Assembly (NCBI GenBank): GCA_015522935.1
Contig: WALH01000054.1
Location: forward strand, 1-12,265
DNA: 12,265 bases
Origin: DHVE2 group archaeon
GTDB lineage: Archaea; Thermoplasmatota; Thermoplasmata; Thermoplasmatales; Aciduliprofundaceae
Direction: 5' to 3'
Shown: positions 6,458 to 12,259 of the stretch, in pieces
How positions within the stretch are numbered: the stretch's first letter is position 1
How the letters are laid out: every line of letters begins with the position of its first letter
Notes under the pieces: generated by a model
Told to the model about the DNA's origin: nothing
Seen by the model: the letters and a program-made list of their open reading frames with translations, nothing else
Databases searched by the model: none
Translations under genes and position numbers: made by a program

Positions 6458-6619
6458 ATGAAGTGGAGATGTACAGTTTGTGGGTACATATATGACCCGG
6501 AAATTGGGGATCCAGATGGTGACATCCCTGTTGGAACACAATTTGAAGATCTTCCTGATGACTGGACATGTCCAGTCTGCGGAGCTTCGAAGGATCTTTT
6601 TGAGCCTCTGGAGGAGTGA
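6458..6619 (+). CDS. Rubredoxin
   Basis: A 53-residue one-iron electron carrier. The two knuckles CTVCGY (C5, C8) and CPVCGA (C38, C41) bind a single Fe(Cys)4. The conserved aromatic core (W3, Y10, Y12, W36) and the GDPDGDIPVGTQFEDLPDDW stretch are typical of true rubredoxins. The start is fixed by GAGGTGAT 3 bases upstream. It is the first gene of the operon, and the flavodiiron gene starts 2 bases after its stop. The likely job is to deliver electrons to the flavodiiron protein, rubrerythrin and superoxide reductase encoded downstream, as rubredoxins do in Pyrococcus and Desulfovibrio. At 53 codons it is short enough to be missed in automated calls. Confidence 0.97.
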   Translation: MKWRCTVCGYIYDPEIGDPDGDIPVGTQFEDLPDDWTCPVCGASKDLFEPLEE

Positions 6620-6621
6620 AG

Positions 6622-7806
6622 ATGATAAGAAAAATTGTTGAAGGAGTTTACAATGTTGGAGCAATAGACTGGGAGCGTACATTGTTTGACGAGATAGTAC
6701 CGCTTCCTCAGGGTACCAGCTACAATGCTTATCTTATAATAGGCAAGGAGAAAACTGCACTAATTGACACTGTTGAGCCGGAGAAATACGAGCAGTTAGA
6801 AAGGAATCTTGAAGAGATGAAGGTGGATAAAATTGATTACATAATTTCCAATCATGCTGAGCAGGATCACTCTGGCTCAATTCCAATGGTTCTTGGGAAG
6901 TATCCCGAAGCAAAAGTGGTGACAAATGCAAAGTGCAAGGAATTCGAAAAGGACTTGCTCCATCTCAAGGATGAGGATTTCATCATAATAAAAGAAGGAG
7001 ATACCATTGACTTAGGAGGGAAAACTCTGGAGTTCATCATGACTCCGTGGGTTCACTGGCCAGAGACCATGACCACATTCCTTGTTGAGGATAAAATTGC
7101 GTTCACCTGCGATTTCTTTGGATCACACGCTGCAACTACACACACATTTGCGGAGCAGTACGACCGAATTTACCACGAGGCGAAGAGGTATTACGCAGAG
7201 ATTATGATGCCGTTTCGTCAGATAATAGGAAGAAATATAGAGAAGATTGAGAAACTCAATCCAGAGATTATAGCGCCAAGCCATGGTCCGGCGTATAGGG
7301 AGCCGGGATTCATAATTAATGCCTACAGAGATTGGATTTCTGAAAAAACGAAGAATGAAGCTCTCATTCTTTATGTGTCAATGCACGGGAGTACGAAGAA
7401 AATGGTTGATGCATTAGTTGATTATCTTGGCAAATACAGGGTTGAGATGAAGGTAAGAGATTTAATCACAGCGGATCTGGGTGAAATAGCGATTGACATG
7501 GTTGATGTCACAACAATAATCATTGCGACACCAACAATTCTGGCTGGACCACATCCCAACGCAGTTTACGCAGCGTATCTTGCTAATGCTCTCAAACCGA
7601 AGGCAAAGGTTATAGGAATAATGGGTTCCTACGGCTGGGGCGGAAGAACTGTGGATATTCTAAAGGCGAATTTAGGCGCTTTGAAGGGTGAAATCCTTGA
7701 GCCTCTGCTCATAAAGGGATTGCCCAAAGAGGAGGATTACGCAAAGATTGAAGATTTTGCAAAGAAGATAGCTGAGAAGCACCGTGAGTTAGGGGTGATG
7801 AAGTGA
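6622..7806 (+). CDS. fprA: Flavodiiron protein (rubredoxin:oxygen/NO oxidoreductase)
   Basis: A 394-residue cytoplasmic enzyme that reduces O2 to water, or NO to N2O, with electrons from rubredoxin. The N-terminal metallo-beta-lactamase domain has all diiron ligands: NHAEQDH gives H78, E80, D82 and H83; WVHWPE gives H145; FTCDFFGSH gives D164; APSHGP gives H221. From about residue 248 comes a flavodoxin domain that binds FMN, with phosphate loop SMHGST and the later TPTILAGPHPNA and GSYGWGGRT loops. There is no extra rubredoxin or flavin-reductase module, so it is a class A enzyme. The ATG at 6622 is preferred over a GTG two codons earlier, because GGAGG (6610-6614) is 7 bases before it. Its TGA overlaps the GTG start of bcp as GTGA. 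Confidence 0.96.
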   Translation: MIRKIVEGVYNVGAIDWERTLFDEIVPLPQGTSYNAYLIIGKEKTALIDTVEPEKYEQLERNLEEMKVDKIDYIISNHAEQDHSGSIPMVLGKYPEAKVVTNAKCKEFEKDLLHLKDEDFIIIKEGDTIDLGGKTLEFIMTPWVHWPETMTTFLVEDKIAFTCDFFGSHAATTHTFAEQYDRIYHEAKRYYAEIMMPFRQIIGRNIEKIEKLNPEIIAPSHGPAYREPGFIINAYRDWISEKTKNEALILYVSMHGSTKKMVDALVDYLGKYRVEMKVRDLITADLGEIAIDMVDVTTIIIATPTILAGPHPNAVYAAYLANALKPKAKVIGIMGSYGWGGRTVDILKANLGALKGEILEPLLIKGLPKEEDYAKIEDFAKKIAEKHRELGVMK

Positions 7807-8269
7807 TAAAGGAAGGAAAAAAGCCCCGGACTTCTGCCTTCCAGATTACAAAGGTGAAAAACACTGCCTCAGAGATTATCAGGGAAAATGGGTTATTTTG
7901 TATTTCTACCCCAAGGACAACACAAGTGGATGTACCCGTGAGGCTAAGGAATTCACAGCGATGAAAGAAAAATTCGAGAAACTCGGTGCGGTAATAATTG
8001 GAATGAGCAAAGATTCACCCAAGAGCCATGCAAGGTTTATGAAGAAGCAGAATCTTAAAATTCTGTTGCTCAGCGATGAAAATCATGAAATTATAGAGAA
8101 ATACGGTGCTTGGGGCAAGAAGAAGAACTATGGGCGAGAATATTTCGGAACCATAAGAAGCACATTCCTTATAAATCCTGATGGAAATACAGTTAAAATC
8201 TGGCCAAAAGTTCGCGTGGCTGGACATGTTGAAGAAGTTTTGAACAAATTAAAGGAGGTGAAAGAATGA
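7803..8269 (+). CDS. bcp: Bcp/PrxQ-type peroxiredoxin, frame interrupted at a -1 slippery site
   Basis: Reduces hydrogen and organic peroxides by a thiol mechanism. The GTG at 7803 is a strong start: GGGGTGAT (7792-7799) precedes it by 3 bases, and it overlaps the fprA stop. That frame reads MIKEGKK and then leaves the family sequence, ending at a TGA at 7962. Shifting -1 at A_AAA_AAG (7817-7823) continues as APDFCLPDYKGEKHCLRDYQ and so on, giving 155 residues, the normal length. The peroxidatic Cys is C44 in PKDNTSGCTRE; the Thr and Arg of the active site are present. The resolving Cys usual five residues later is absent (K49); C12 and C22 are extra cysteines. In the shifted frame no ATG or GTG start exists, and a TTG at 7898 would lose 32 residues of the fold. 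Whether the shift is programmed, a mutation or a sequence error is unknown. Confidence 0.85.
7817..7823 (+). other. A_AAA_AAG heptamer, candidate -1 frameshift site in bcp
   Basis: In the GTG frame the codons are GGA AAA AAG, so the heptamer has the X_XXY_YYZ phasing of the dnaX slippery site. A -1 slip makes the next codon GCC, which begins the conserved APDF. A purine-rich GGAAGGA lies directly before it. GGAAGG (7811-7816) can pair with CCTTCC (7837-7842), enclosing the site. No strong downstream stem at the usual 5-9 base spacing was seen. Confidence 0.5.
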
Positions 8270-8694
8270 ATATTGAAAAATACAATCTAAAAACGCTGCT
8301 ACTTGCGGCGATAAAGAGTGAGATTGATAGCAAGGAACTATATGAGACTCTTGCCGAAAGAGTGAAAAATTCGCTGTTAAAAGATAGGCTTCTCTTCTTG
8401 GCGGGAGAGGAATTAGTGGTCCCTGAAAAGACACCAGTTCCATTGCCGGTTGTGGATGCTTCGGAAGATCGCTTATTAAGTGAGATAATAGAAGATGCAA
8501 TGAAAGCCGAACTGGCAGCGAGGGATTTCTATGAGAGCATGAAAGATTTACTTCATGACAAAAAAAATCGCAATATGCTGCAAATTTTAGCAAACATGGA
8601 ACAGGGGCATTACGATATACTGGCTAAGGAGCTGGAGAACCTTAAACAGTTTGAAAATTACGACACTCCTTGGTATGAGTACAGTGGTCTGTAA
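8266..8694 (+). CDS. Ferritin-like diiron-family protein, apparently shortened
   Basis: A 142-residue protein of the COG1633-like ferritin superfamily. The first half starts like a ferritin-like helix pair (AAIKSEIDSKELYETLAERV, then LLFLAGEE), and the second half repeats it (AMKAELAARDFYESM, then ILANMEQGHYDIL), with a tail NLKQFENYDTPWYEY seen in archaeal relatives. The second half keeps E82 and the E112-x-x-H115 motif. In the first half the text jumps from LAGEE to LVVPEKTPVPLP, where relatives as I recall them have EKKH and about 20 residues more, so one His ligand is missing. A normal diiron site is therefore doubtful. The ATG overlaps the bcp stop (ATGA) and follows GGAGGTGA at 8254-8261. 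Its place between bcp and rubrerythrin suggests a role in peroxide or iron handling. Confidence 0.75.
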   Translation: MNIEKYNLKTLLLAAIKSEIDSKELYETLAERVKNSLLKDRLLFLAGEELVVPEKTPVPLPVVDASEDRLLSEIIEDAMKAELAARDFYESMKDLLHDKKNRNMLQILANMEQGHYDILAKELENLKQFENYDTPWYEYSGL

Positions 8695-8712
8695 GTTATA
8701 AAAGGTGAAAAA

Positions 8713-9219
8713 ATGAGAAAGATGATTGAAAAAAGTCTGGAAGAAGCGTTTGCAGGAGAGAGCATGGCACATATGAAATACACAATATTTGCCGAAGTCG
8801 CCGAGCAAGAGGGAAAGAAGAATATAGCGAGATTGTTTCGGGCGATAGCTTATGCGGAATTTGTGCATGCGAAGAACCATGCAAGAAATCTGGGCTACAT
8901 AAAGAGGACCTCAGAAAATCTCCAGACGGCTATAGATGGTGAGACTTTCGAAGTTGAAGATATGTATCCTGCCTACAAAGCAGTAGCGGAATATTTCGGA
9001 GAGAAGAGAGCACAGGTATCCATAAATTATGCTTTGAGTGCGGAAAAAATACACGCGAAGATGTACGGTGAAGCGAAGGAAAAGGTTGAGAAAGGGGAAG
9101 ATATTGAGGAGAAGGATATATATATCTGTCCAATTTGCGGTTACACCTACATGGGTGATGATCCGCCAGAAAAATGTCCTGTTTGCGGGACAACCAAGGA
9201 TAAATTTGTGAAGTTTTAA
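8713..9219 (+). CDS. rbr: Rubrerythrin
   Basis: A 168-residue cytoplasmic peroxide reductase taking electrons from rubredoxin. The four-helix diiron domain (about 1-135) shows E16 in AGESMAHMKY, E49 and H52 in AEFVHAKNH, Glu residues around 79-82 before MYPAY, and E111 and H114 in SAEKIHAKMY. The C-terminal rubredoxin-like domain has CPICGY (C139, C142) and CPVCGT (C155, C158), which bind one iron and pass electrons to the diiron site. The start follows GGTGA at 8704-8708. It is 18 bases after the ferritin-like gene and 12 bases before the superoxide reductase gene. It removes the hydrogen peroxide made by superoxide reductase, so the gene order matches the pathway. Confidence 0.96.
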   Translation: MRKMIEKSLEEAFAGESMAHMKYTIFAEVAEQEGKKNIARLFRAIAYAEFVHAKNHARNLGYIKRTSENLQTAIDGETFEVEDMYPAYKAVAEYFGEKRAQVSINYALSAEKIHAKMYGEAKEKVEKGEDIEEKDIYICPICGYTYMGDDPPEKCPVCGTTKDKFVKF

Positions 9220-9231
9220 GGAGGTGAAAAA

Positions 9232-9579
9232 ATGTTGAGTGAAACAATAAAAAGTGGAGACTGGAAGGGAGAGAAGCATGTGCCTGTGATAGAGGCGAAA
9301 AAAATTGGCGAAGAATACGAAGTGGAAGTGAGCGTTGGAAAAGAAATACCACATCCTAACACCCCAGAGCACCATATCATGTGGATTGAACTGTATTTTA
9401 AGCCAGATGATGGCCAGTTTCCGGTGATGGTTGGGCGTGTTGCATTCACCAATCATGGCGATCCTGTTACAGAGCCCAAGGCAAAATTCTACTTTAAAAC
9501 AGCAAAAAAGGGAAAATTGATGGCTCTGAGTTACTGCAACATTCATGGCTTGTGGGAGAATGAAGTTGAAGTAGAATGA
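9232..9579 (+). CDS. sor: Superoxide reductase (neelaredoxin type, class II)
   Basis: A 115-residue enzyme reducing superoxide to hydrogen peroxide without making O2, suited to an anaerobe. It lacks the N-terminal desulforedoxin domain and is therefore the one-iron class. The active site Fe(His)4Cys is complete: H16 in GEKHVP, H41 and H47 in HPNTPEHH, and C102 and H105 in SYCNIHG. The E14-K15-H16 loop, whose Glu and Lys act in catalysis, matches the Pyrococcus enzyme. GGAGGTGA (9220-9227) overlaps the rubrerythrin stop and gives a firm start. Electrons presumably come from the rubredoxin at 6458; the peroxide product goes to rubrerythrin and the two peroxiredoxins. Confidence 0.96.
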   Translation: MLSETIKSGDWKGEKHVPVIEAKKIGEEYEVEVSVGKEIPHPNTPEHHIMWIELYFKPDDGQFPVMVGRVAFTNHGDPVTEPKAKFYFKTAKKGKLMALSYCNIHGLWENEVEVE

Positions 9580-9619
9580 TTTATCACGCGCCAAATATGT
9601 AAAAAGGAGGTGAGAAAAA

Positions 9620-10267
9620 ATGGTAGTAATAGGAGAAAAGTTTCCGGAAGTGGAAGTGAACACAACGCATGGAAGAATGAAACTGCCGACGCATTTCGCC
9701 GGAAAGTGGTTCGTGCTTTTCAGTCATCCAGGCGATTTTACACCTGTATGTACCACTGAATTCTATGCTATGCAGATTCGCTTAGAAAAATTCAGAGAAC
9801 TTGGAGCAGAAGTAATAGGGTTGAGTATTGATCAAGTCTTCGCACATCTTAAGTGGGCAGAATGGATAAAGGATAATTTAGGCGTAGAAATAGAGTTTCC
9901 AATAATTGCCGATGACAGGGGGCAATTGGCTGAAACTCTTGGTATGATACCATCCGGAAGCAGTAATACTGCAAGGGCAGTATTCATTGTTGATCCAAAG
10001 GGAATAATTCGTGCAATAGTCTACTATCCAGCTGAGGTGGGTAGAGATTGGGACGAGATACTTCGTGCTGTGAAAGCTCTTCAAACCAGTGATAAGTATG
10101 GAGTCGCATTGCCCCATAAGTGGCCCAAAAACGAATTAATAGGAGATCGTGCCATAGTGCCACCTGCTGGAAGCGTGGACGCTATAAAAGAGCGCGAGGA
10201 AGCAAAGAAGAAGGGCGAAATAGAGTGCTATGACTGGTGGCTCTGCCACAAGAAACTTCCACCGTAA
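9620..10267 (+). CDS. Prx6-type peroxiredoxin (archaeal thioredoxin peroxidase)
   Basis: A 215-residue peroxiredoxin that reduces H2O2 and alkyl peroxides. The active-site motif HPGDFTPVCTTEF gives peroxidatic C44. The C-terminal extension typical of the archaeal group ends with ECYDWWLCHKK, whose C203 and C209 correspond to the two C-terminal cysteines of the Aeropyrum pernix enzyme, one of which resolves the oxidised thiol. Family members form decamers. GGAGGTGA (9606-9613) precedes the ATG by 6 bases. The 40-base gap from the superoxide reductase gene is the longest in the operon; I see no clear internal TATA box, so it is probably the last cotranscribed gene, ending at the T tracts that follow. 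Confidence 0.96.
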   Translation: MVVIGEKFPEVEVNTTHGRMKLPTHFAGKWFVLFSHPGDFTPVCTTEFYAMQIRLEKFRELGAEVIGLSIDQVFAHLKWAEWIKDNLGVEIEFPIIADDRGQLAETLGMIPSGSSNTARAVFIVDPKGIIRAIVYYPAEVGRDWDEILRAVKALQTSDKYGVALPHKWPKNELIGDRAIVPPAGSVDAIKEREEAKKKGEIECYDWWLCHKKLPP

Positions 10268-10282
10268 TCTTTTTCTTTTTTT
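10268..10282 (+). terminator. Oligo-T terminator of the oxidative-defence operon
   Basis: Runs of five T (10270-10274) and seven T (10276-10282) start within a few bases of the stop codon of the last operon gene. Archaeal RNA polymerase ends transcription at such tracts. Confidence 0.6.
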
Positions 10283-10334
10283 GACGTTAGATTAATAAGG
10301 ATGTTTTCATTACCATTTTTGAAATAGGAACTAC

Positions 10335-10349
10335 CCCGCTGTAAGCGGG
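10335..10349 (+). repeat. Small CCCGC/GCGGG hairpin sharing 9 bases with the tRNA-Gly 5' end
   Basis: CCCGC (10335-10339) pairs with GCGGG (10345-10349) across a TGTAA loop. The bases GCGGGTGTG at 10345-10353 repeat the first nine bases of tRNA-Gly at 10392-10400. The rest of 10283-10391 holds the tRNA promoter and no gene. Confidence 0.4.
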
Positions 10350-10363
10350 TGTGTACCGAGTAT

Positions 10364-10373
10364 CTATTATATG
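10364..10373 (+). promoter_or_regulatory. TATA box of tRNA-Gly
   Basis: CTATTATATG is centred about 23 bases before the first base of the mature tRNA, placing transcription start at or just before the tRNA 5' end. Confidence 0.5.
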
Positions 10374-10391
10374 AGACGATCTGCATCGCGT

Positions 10392-10462
10392 GCGGGTGTG
10401 GTCTAGAGGCAGGACAGAGGCTTCCCAAGCCTCTAACCCGGGTTCGAGCCCCGGCACCCGCA
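10392..10462 (+). tRNA. tRNA-Gly (anticodon CCC)
   Basis: A 71-base tRNA. The acceptor pairs GCGGGTG with CACCCGC and the discriminator is A. The D arm is GTCT/GGAC, and the anticodon arm GAGGC-TTCCCAA-GCCTC has anticodon CCC (10424-10426), reading GGG. The variable loop is TAAC and the T arm CCGGG-TTCGAGC-CCCGG. CCA is not encoded and there is no intron. An 8-bp hairpin (CCTTTCTT/AAGAAAGG, 10469-10487) follows 6 bases later, and further structured sequence lies beyond. Confidence 0.97.
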
Positions 10463-10547
10463 CTAACCCCTTTCTTAGAAAGAAAGGTGTTTCATCCCTA
10501 AAGAAAATTATCAGTTGCAGGAGGTAAAGACTACTGTATTTAGGGAT

Positions 10548-10633
10548 AAACGAGCATCGTAAGATGCGAGTTTGCCCTGTTGAGACAGGGCTTTAACGAG
10601 CATCGCAAGATGCGAGCACGTCCTCTTTCAGGA
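10548..10633 (+). ncRNA. Structured tRNA-trailing element, copy 2 (candidate ncRNA)
   Basis: Same strand as the upstream tRNA-Gly. Two 21-base near-identical repeats (10550-10570 and 10596-10616) each form GCATC/GATGC closed by GNRA tetraloops, GTAA in the first and GCAA in the second, with 5'-GA on both outer sides of each stem and a closing C-G pair. In the first, AAAC and GTTT extend the stem (10548-10551 with 10570-10573). Between them lies GCCCTGT/ACAGGGC (10574-10580 with 10585-10591), and after them TCCT/AGGA (10621-10633). The order matches copy 1 at 5018-5098. It could be an independent RNA or a tRNA trailer. Confidence 0.5.
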
Positions 10634-10736
10634 GAACTATAGAACCTTTTTTAAAGGGGCTAAAGGAAACTGCTGGTGTTTCCTAATGGTTGCTGGAGTT
10701 GATAAGAACCCACTGAAGGTTCTTAGTAAGCGTAAG

Positions 10737-10745
10737 TTATATATT
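10737..10745 (+). promoter_or_regulatory. TATA box of the FKBP gene
   Basis: TTATATATT is centred 27 bases before the ATG at 10768, with no ribosome-binding site between them, so the transcript is probably leaderless. Confidence 0.6.
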
Positions 10746-10767
10746 CTCCATGGATATGTAGGCCACT

Positions 10768-11583
10768 ATGAAACTCGGCACATATGTGCTGATCCTATTC
10801 GTCATAATGTTGGTTGTTTCCGTGGGGGTTTATGAGTATAACTCCTATCTTTATCCATCAGAAAAGAATGTGAAAAGTGTGAAAGTCGGTGATAAGATTT
10901 CTGTTTACTATTACGGCTACATCTACTATGGGGGGGAGAGAAGAATTTTTGACACCAACATAGAGTGTGTGGCTAAGGATAATGCAACGTATCCAAAAAC
11001 ACTTACGTATAAATGGTCTGGAAATTTTGATCCTCTTACATTTACTGTTGGAAATAAATCTATGATCGAGGGGTTTGAGGAGGGAGTAGTTGGCATGAAA
11101 CTTCACGAGACGAAAACGATTGTTGTGCCTCCGAATAAGGGCTACAAATTTGACTGGAGCAAAGTTCACAATATATCACTAACACAGAAAATTCCTATTA
11201 TTGAGAACATGACCCTAAATCAATTCCAGAAAAGATTTGGGGTGTCGAATCCATATATAAACAGTGTTTACAGGGATAAATATCATGGGTGGAATTGCTT
11301 GGTGCTCTACGTGAGTGGGCCGAAAAATCTTGTGACCATAGAAAATATACCAGACGTGGGGGGGGATTACCAGCCATACCCCACTCCTGATCTGATCATA
11401 CATGTAGATAATGCATCCAACGGTTACATAAGATACTCATATGAAATAAAGAAGTTGCCTATACTACTGCCTAATGGCGGAGTTATAGATGAGGTACACA
11501 AAGACTATTTTAGGATTAATTTTAACCCCGAGGTCGCGGGAAAAACTCTGTACTTCGTGGTAACAATTGAAAAGATATGGTAA
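10768..11583 (+). CDS. Membrane-anchored FKBP-type peptidyl-prolyl isomerase
   Basis: A 271-residue FKBP-like protein, probably a folding helper for secreted proteins. Residues about 5-23 form a hydrophobic N-terminal helix (signal anchor), so the rest should lie outside the cytoplasm. The FKBP core is visible as VGDKISVYYYGYIYYGGERR with FDTN (61-64), an insert at the usual flap position (about 65-88), then PLTFTVGNKSMIEGFEEGVV and GMKLHETKTIVVPPNKGYK. The remaining 140 residues are an added domain whose function I do not recognise. At least four N-x-S/T sequons (NAT, NIS, NMT, NAS) fit an exported, possibly glycosylated protein. The start is supported by the TATA box 27 bases upstream; an earlier ATG runs directly into a stop. 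It converges on L15e with 5 bases between stops. Confidence 0.88.
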   Translation: MKLGTYVLILFVIMLVVSVGVYEYNSYLYPSEKNVKSVKVGDKISVYYYGYIYYGGERRIFDTNIECVAKDNATYPKTLTYKWSGNFDPLTFTVGNKSMIEGFEEGVVGMKLHETKTIVVPPNKGYKFDWSKVHNISLTQKIPIIENMTLNQFQKRFGVSNPYINSVYRDKYHGWNCLVLYVSGPKNLVTIENIPDVGGDYQPYPTPDLIIHVDNASNGYIRYSYEIKKLPILLPNGGVIDEVHKDYFRINFNPEVAGKTLYFVVTIEKIW

Positions 11584-11588
11584 AAATT

Positions 11589-12188
11589 TTAGAGATTGGT
11601 TCTTCTTGAGGGCCTGACTTTCTCCGCACCTATCCCCTTATTTCTCAAGCCACGTCCCTTTTTACCGGCGCTGGTCAATCCACGGAACGCTCTGCCATGA
11701 TGTTTGTTGCTGCATATCCACCCTATTTTGGAGTCTTTGCATATAGCAGGATGATGGGTATCTACCATTATAACCTCGTAGTAGTGATGTTTACCATCTT
11801 CGCCCACATAGTAGGAATTCAGAACTTCTAAATTCGGATATTTCCTCGATGCTCTTTCCTCAGCTATTCTCTGAATACTCTTCCTCATGGGGATTCTAAG
11901 GAGACCTTTCCTCTTCGGCCTTCTCCCCCCCTTAATTCTCCTTCTCTGTAGATTACCACGGCGAACTCTCACACGAACAACTACAAAACCCTGCTTTGCT
12001 CTGTATCCTAGCTCCCGCGCTCTATCTATTCTTGTAGGTCTCTCAACGCGTACGATAGTGGGGCCCTTGCGCCATTCGATCATTCTCTGCCACTGAATCT
12101 CGCGAATGTAGGTTTCGTCCTTTTCTCTCCAAGCATTCTTCACATATCCGTACATATTAACGGCTTTTTTCTTCGGTAACTTATACAT
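11589..12188 (-). CDS. rpl15e: 50S ribosomal protein L15e
   Basis: A 199-residue basic protein of the large ribosomal subunit, found in archaea and eukaryotes but not bacteria. Family stretches are ERPTRIDRARELGYRAKQGF, VRVRVRRG, YPNLEVLNSYYVGEDGKHHY, EVIMVDTHHP and the C-terminal HGRAFRGLTSAGKKGRGLRN. The ATG at 12188 is chosen: GGAGG (12196-12200) lies 7 bases before it, while an ATG two codons earlier (12194) would leave only 1 base. Relatives usually begin near the MYGYVKNAW segment, so either start adds about a dozen lysine-rich residues; an ATG at 12155 would match them but has no ribosome-binding site. A TATA-like stretch near 12250-12259 would give a leader of about 35 bases. Confidence 0.95.
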   Translation of the reverse strand: MYKLPKKKAVNMYGYVKNAWREKDETYIREIQWQRMIEWRKGPTIVRVERPTRIDRARELGYRAKQGFVVVRVRVRRGNLQRRRIKGGRRPKRKGLLRIPMRKSIQRIAEERASRKYPNLEVLNSYYVGEDGKHHYYEVIMVDTHHPAICKDSKIGWICSNKHHGRAFRGLTSAGKKGRGLRNKGIGAEKVRPSRRTNL

Positions 12189-12249
12189 GTTCATTCCTCC
12201 CGGGATTCCCCATATAGGACATCTCCCTTCCGTTGCGTATATTGACTGA

Positions 12250-12259
12250 TTATAAATAA
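12250..12259 (-). promoter_or_regulatory. Possible TATA box of L15e
   Basis: On the minus strand TTATTTATAA lies about 60 bases before the L15e start, leaving room for a short leader with the GGAGG site. A weaker CTATATG-like sequence near 12212-12218 is an alternative. The call is tentative because the window ends here. Confidence 0.35.

Larger units (their letters stand above)
10463..10767 (+). other. Hairpin-rich stretch between tRNA-Gly and the FKBP gene
   Basis: About 300 bases without a credible open frame, but with many perfect pairings. CCTTTCTT/AAGAAAGG lies at 10469-10487. ATCCCTAAA (10494-10502) pairs with TTTAGGGAT (10539-10547). Then comes the repeat element at 10548-10633, followed by a T6 run at 10647-10652 that could end a transcript. 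Next are AGGAAAC/GTTTCCT (10664-10670 with 10678-10684) and TAAGAACC/GGTTCTTA (10703-10710 with 10718-10725). The FKBP TATA box ends the stretch. I did not recognise RNase P, SRP or snoRNA signatures. Confidence 0.6.

Noticed and set aside
6374..6682. Minus-strand open frame over the rubredoxin gene
   Set aside because: Antisense to a certain rubredoxin with both Cys knuckles and a strong ribosome-binding site.
7898..8269. Bcp starting at the TTG at 7898
   Set aside because: It would remove 32 conserved residues of the thioredoxin-like fold and has no ribosome-binding site. The upstream frame clearly encodes the missing N-terminus.
8911..9663. Long minus-strand open frame across rubrerythrin and superoxide reductase
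   Set aside because: It is antisense to two genes with complete metal-binding motifs; its own translation has low-complexity Phe/His/Leu-rich content and no start signal.
10463..10767. RNase P RNA, SRP RNA or box C/D guide RNA in the structured stretch
   Set aside because: I found no conserved RNase P core sequence, no SRP tetraloop region and no properly spaced C (RTGATGA) and D (CTGA) boxes. The region stays an unassigned candidate.
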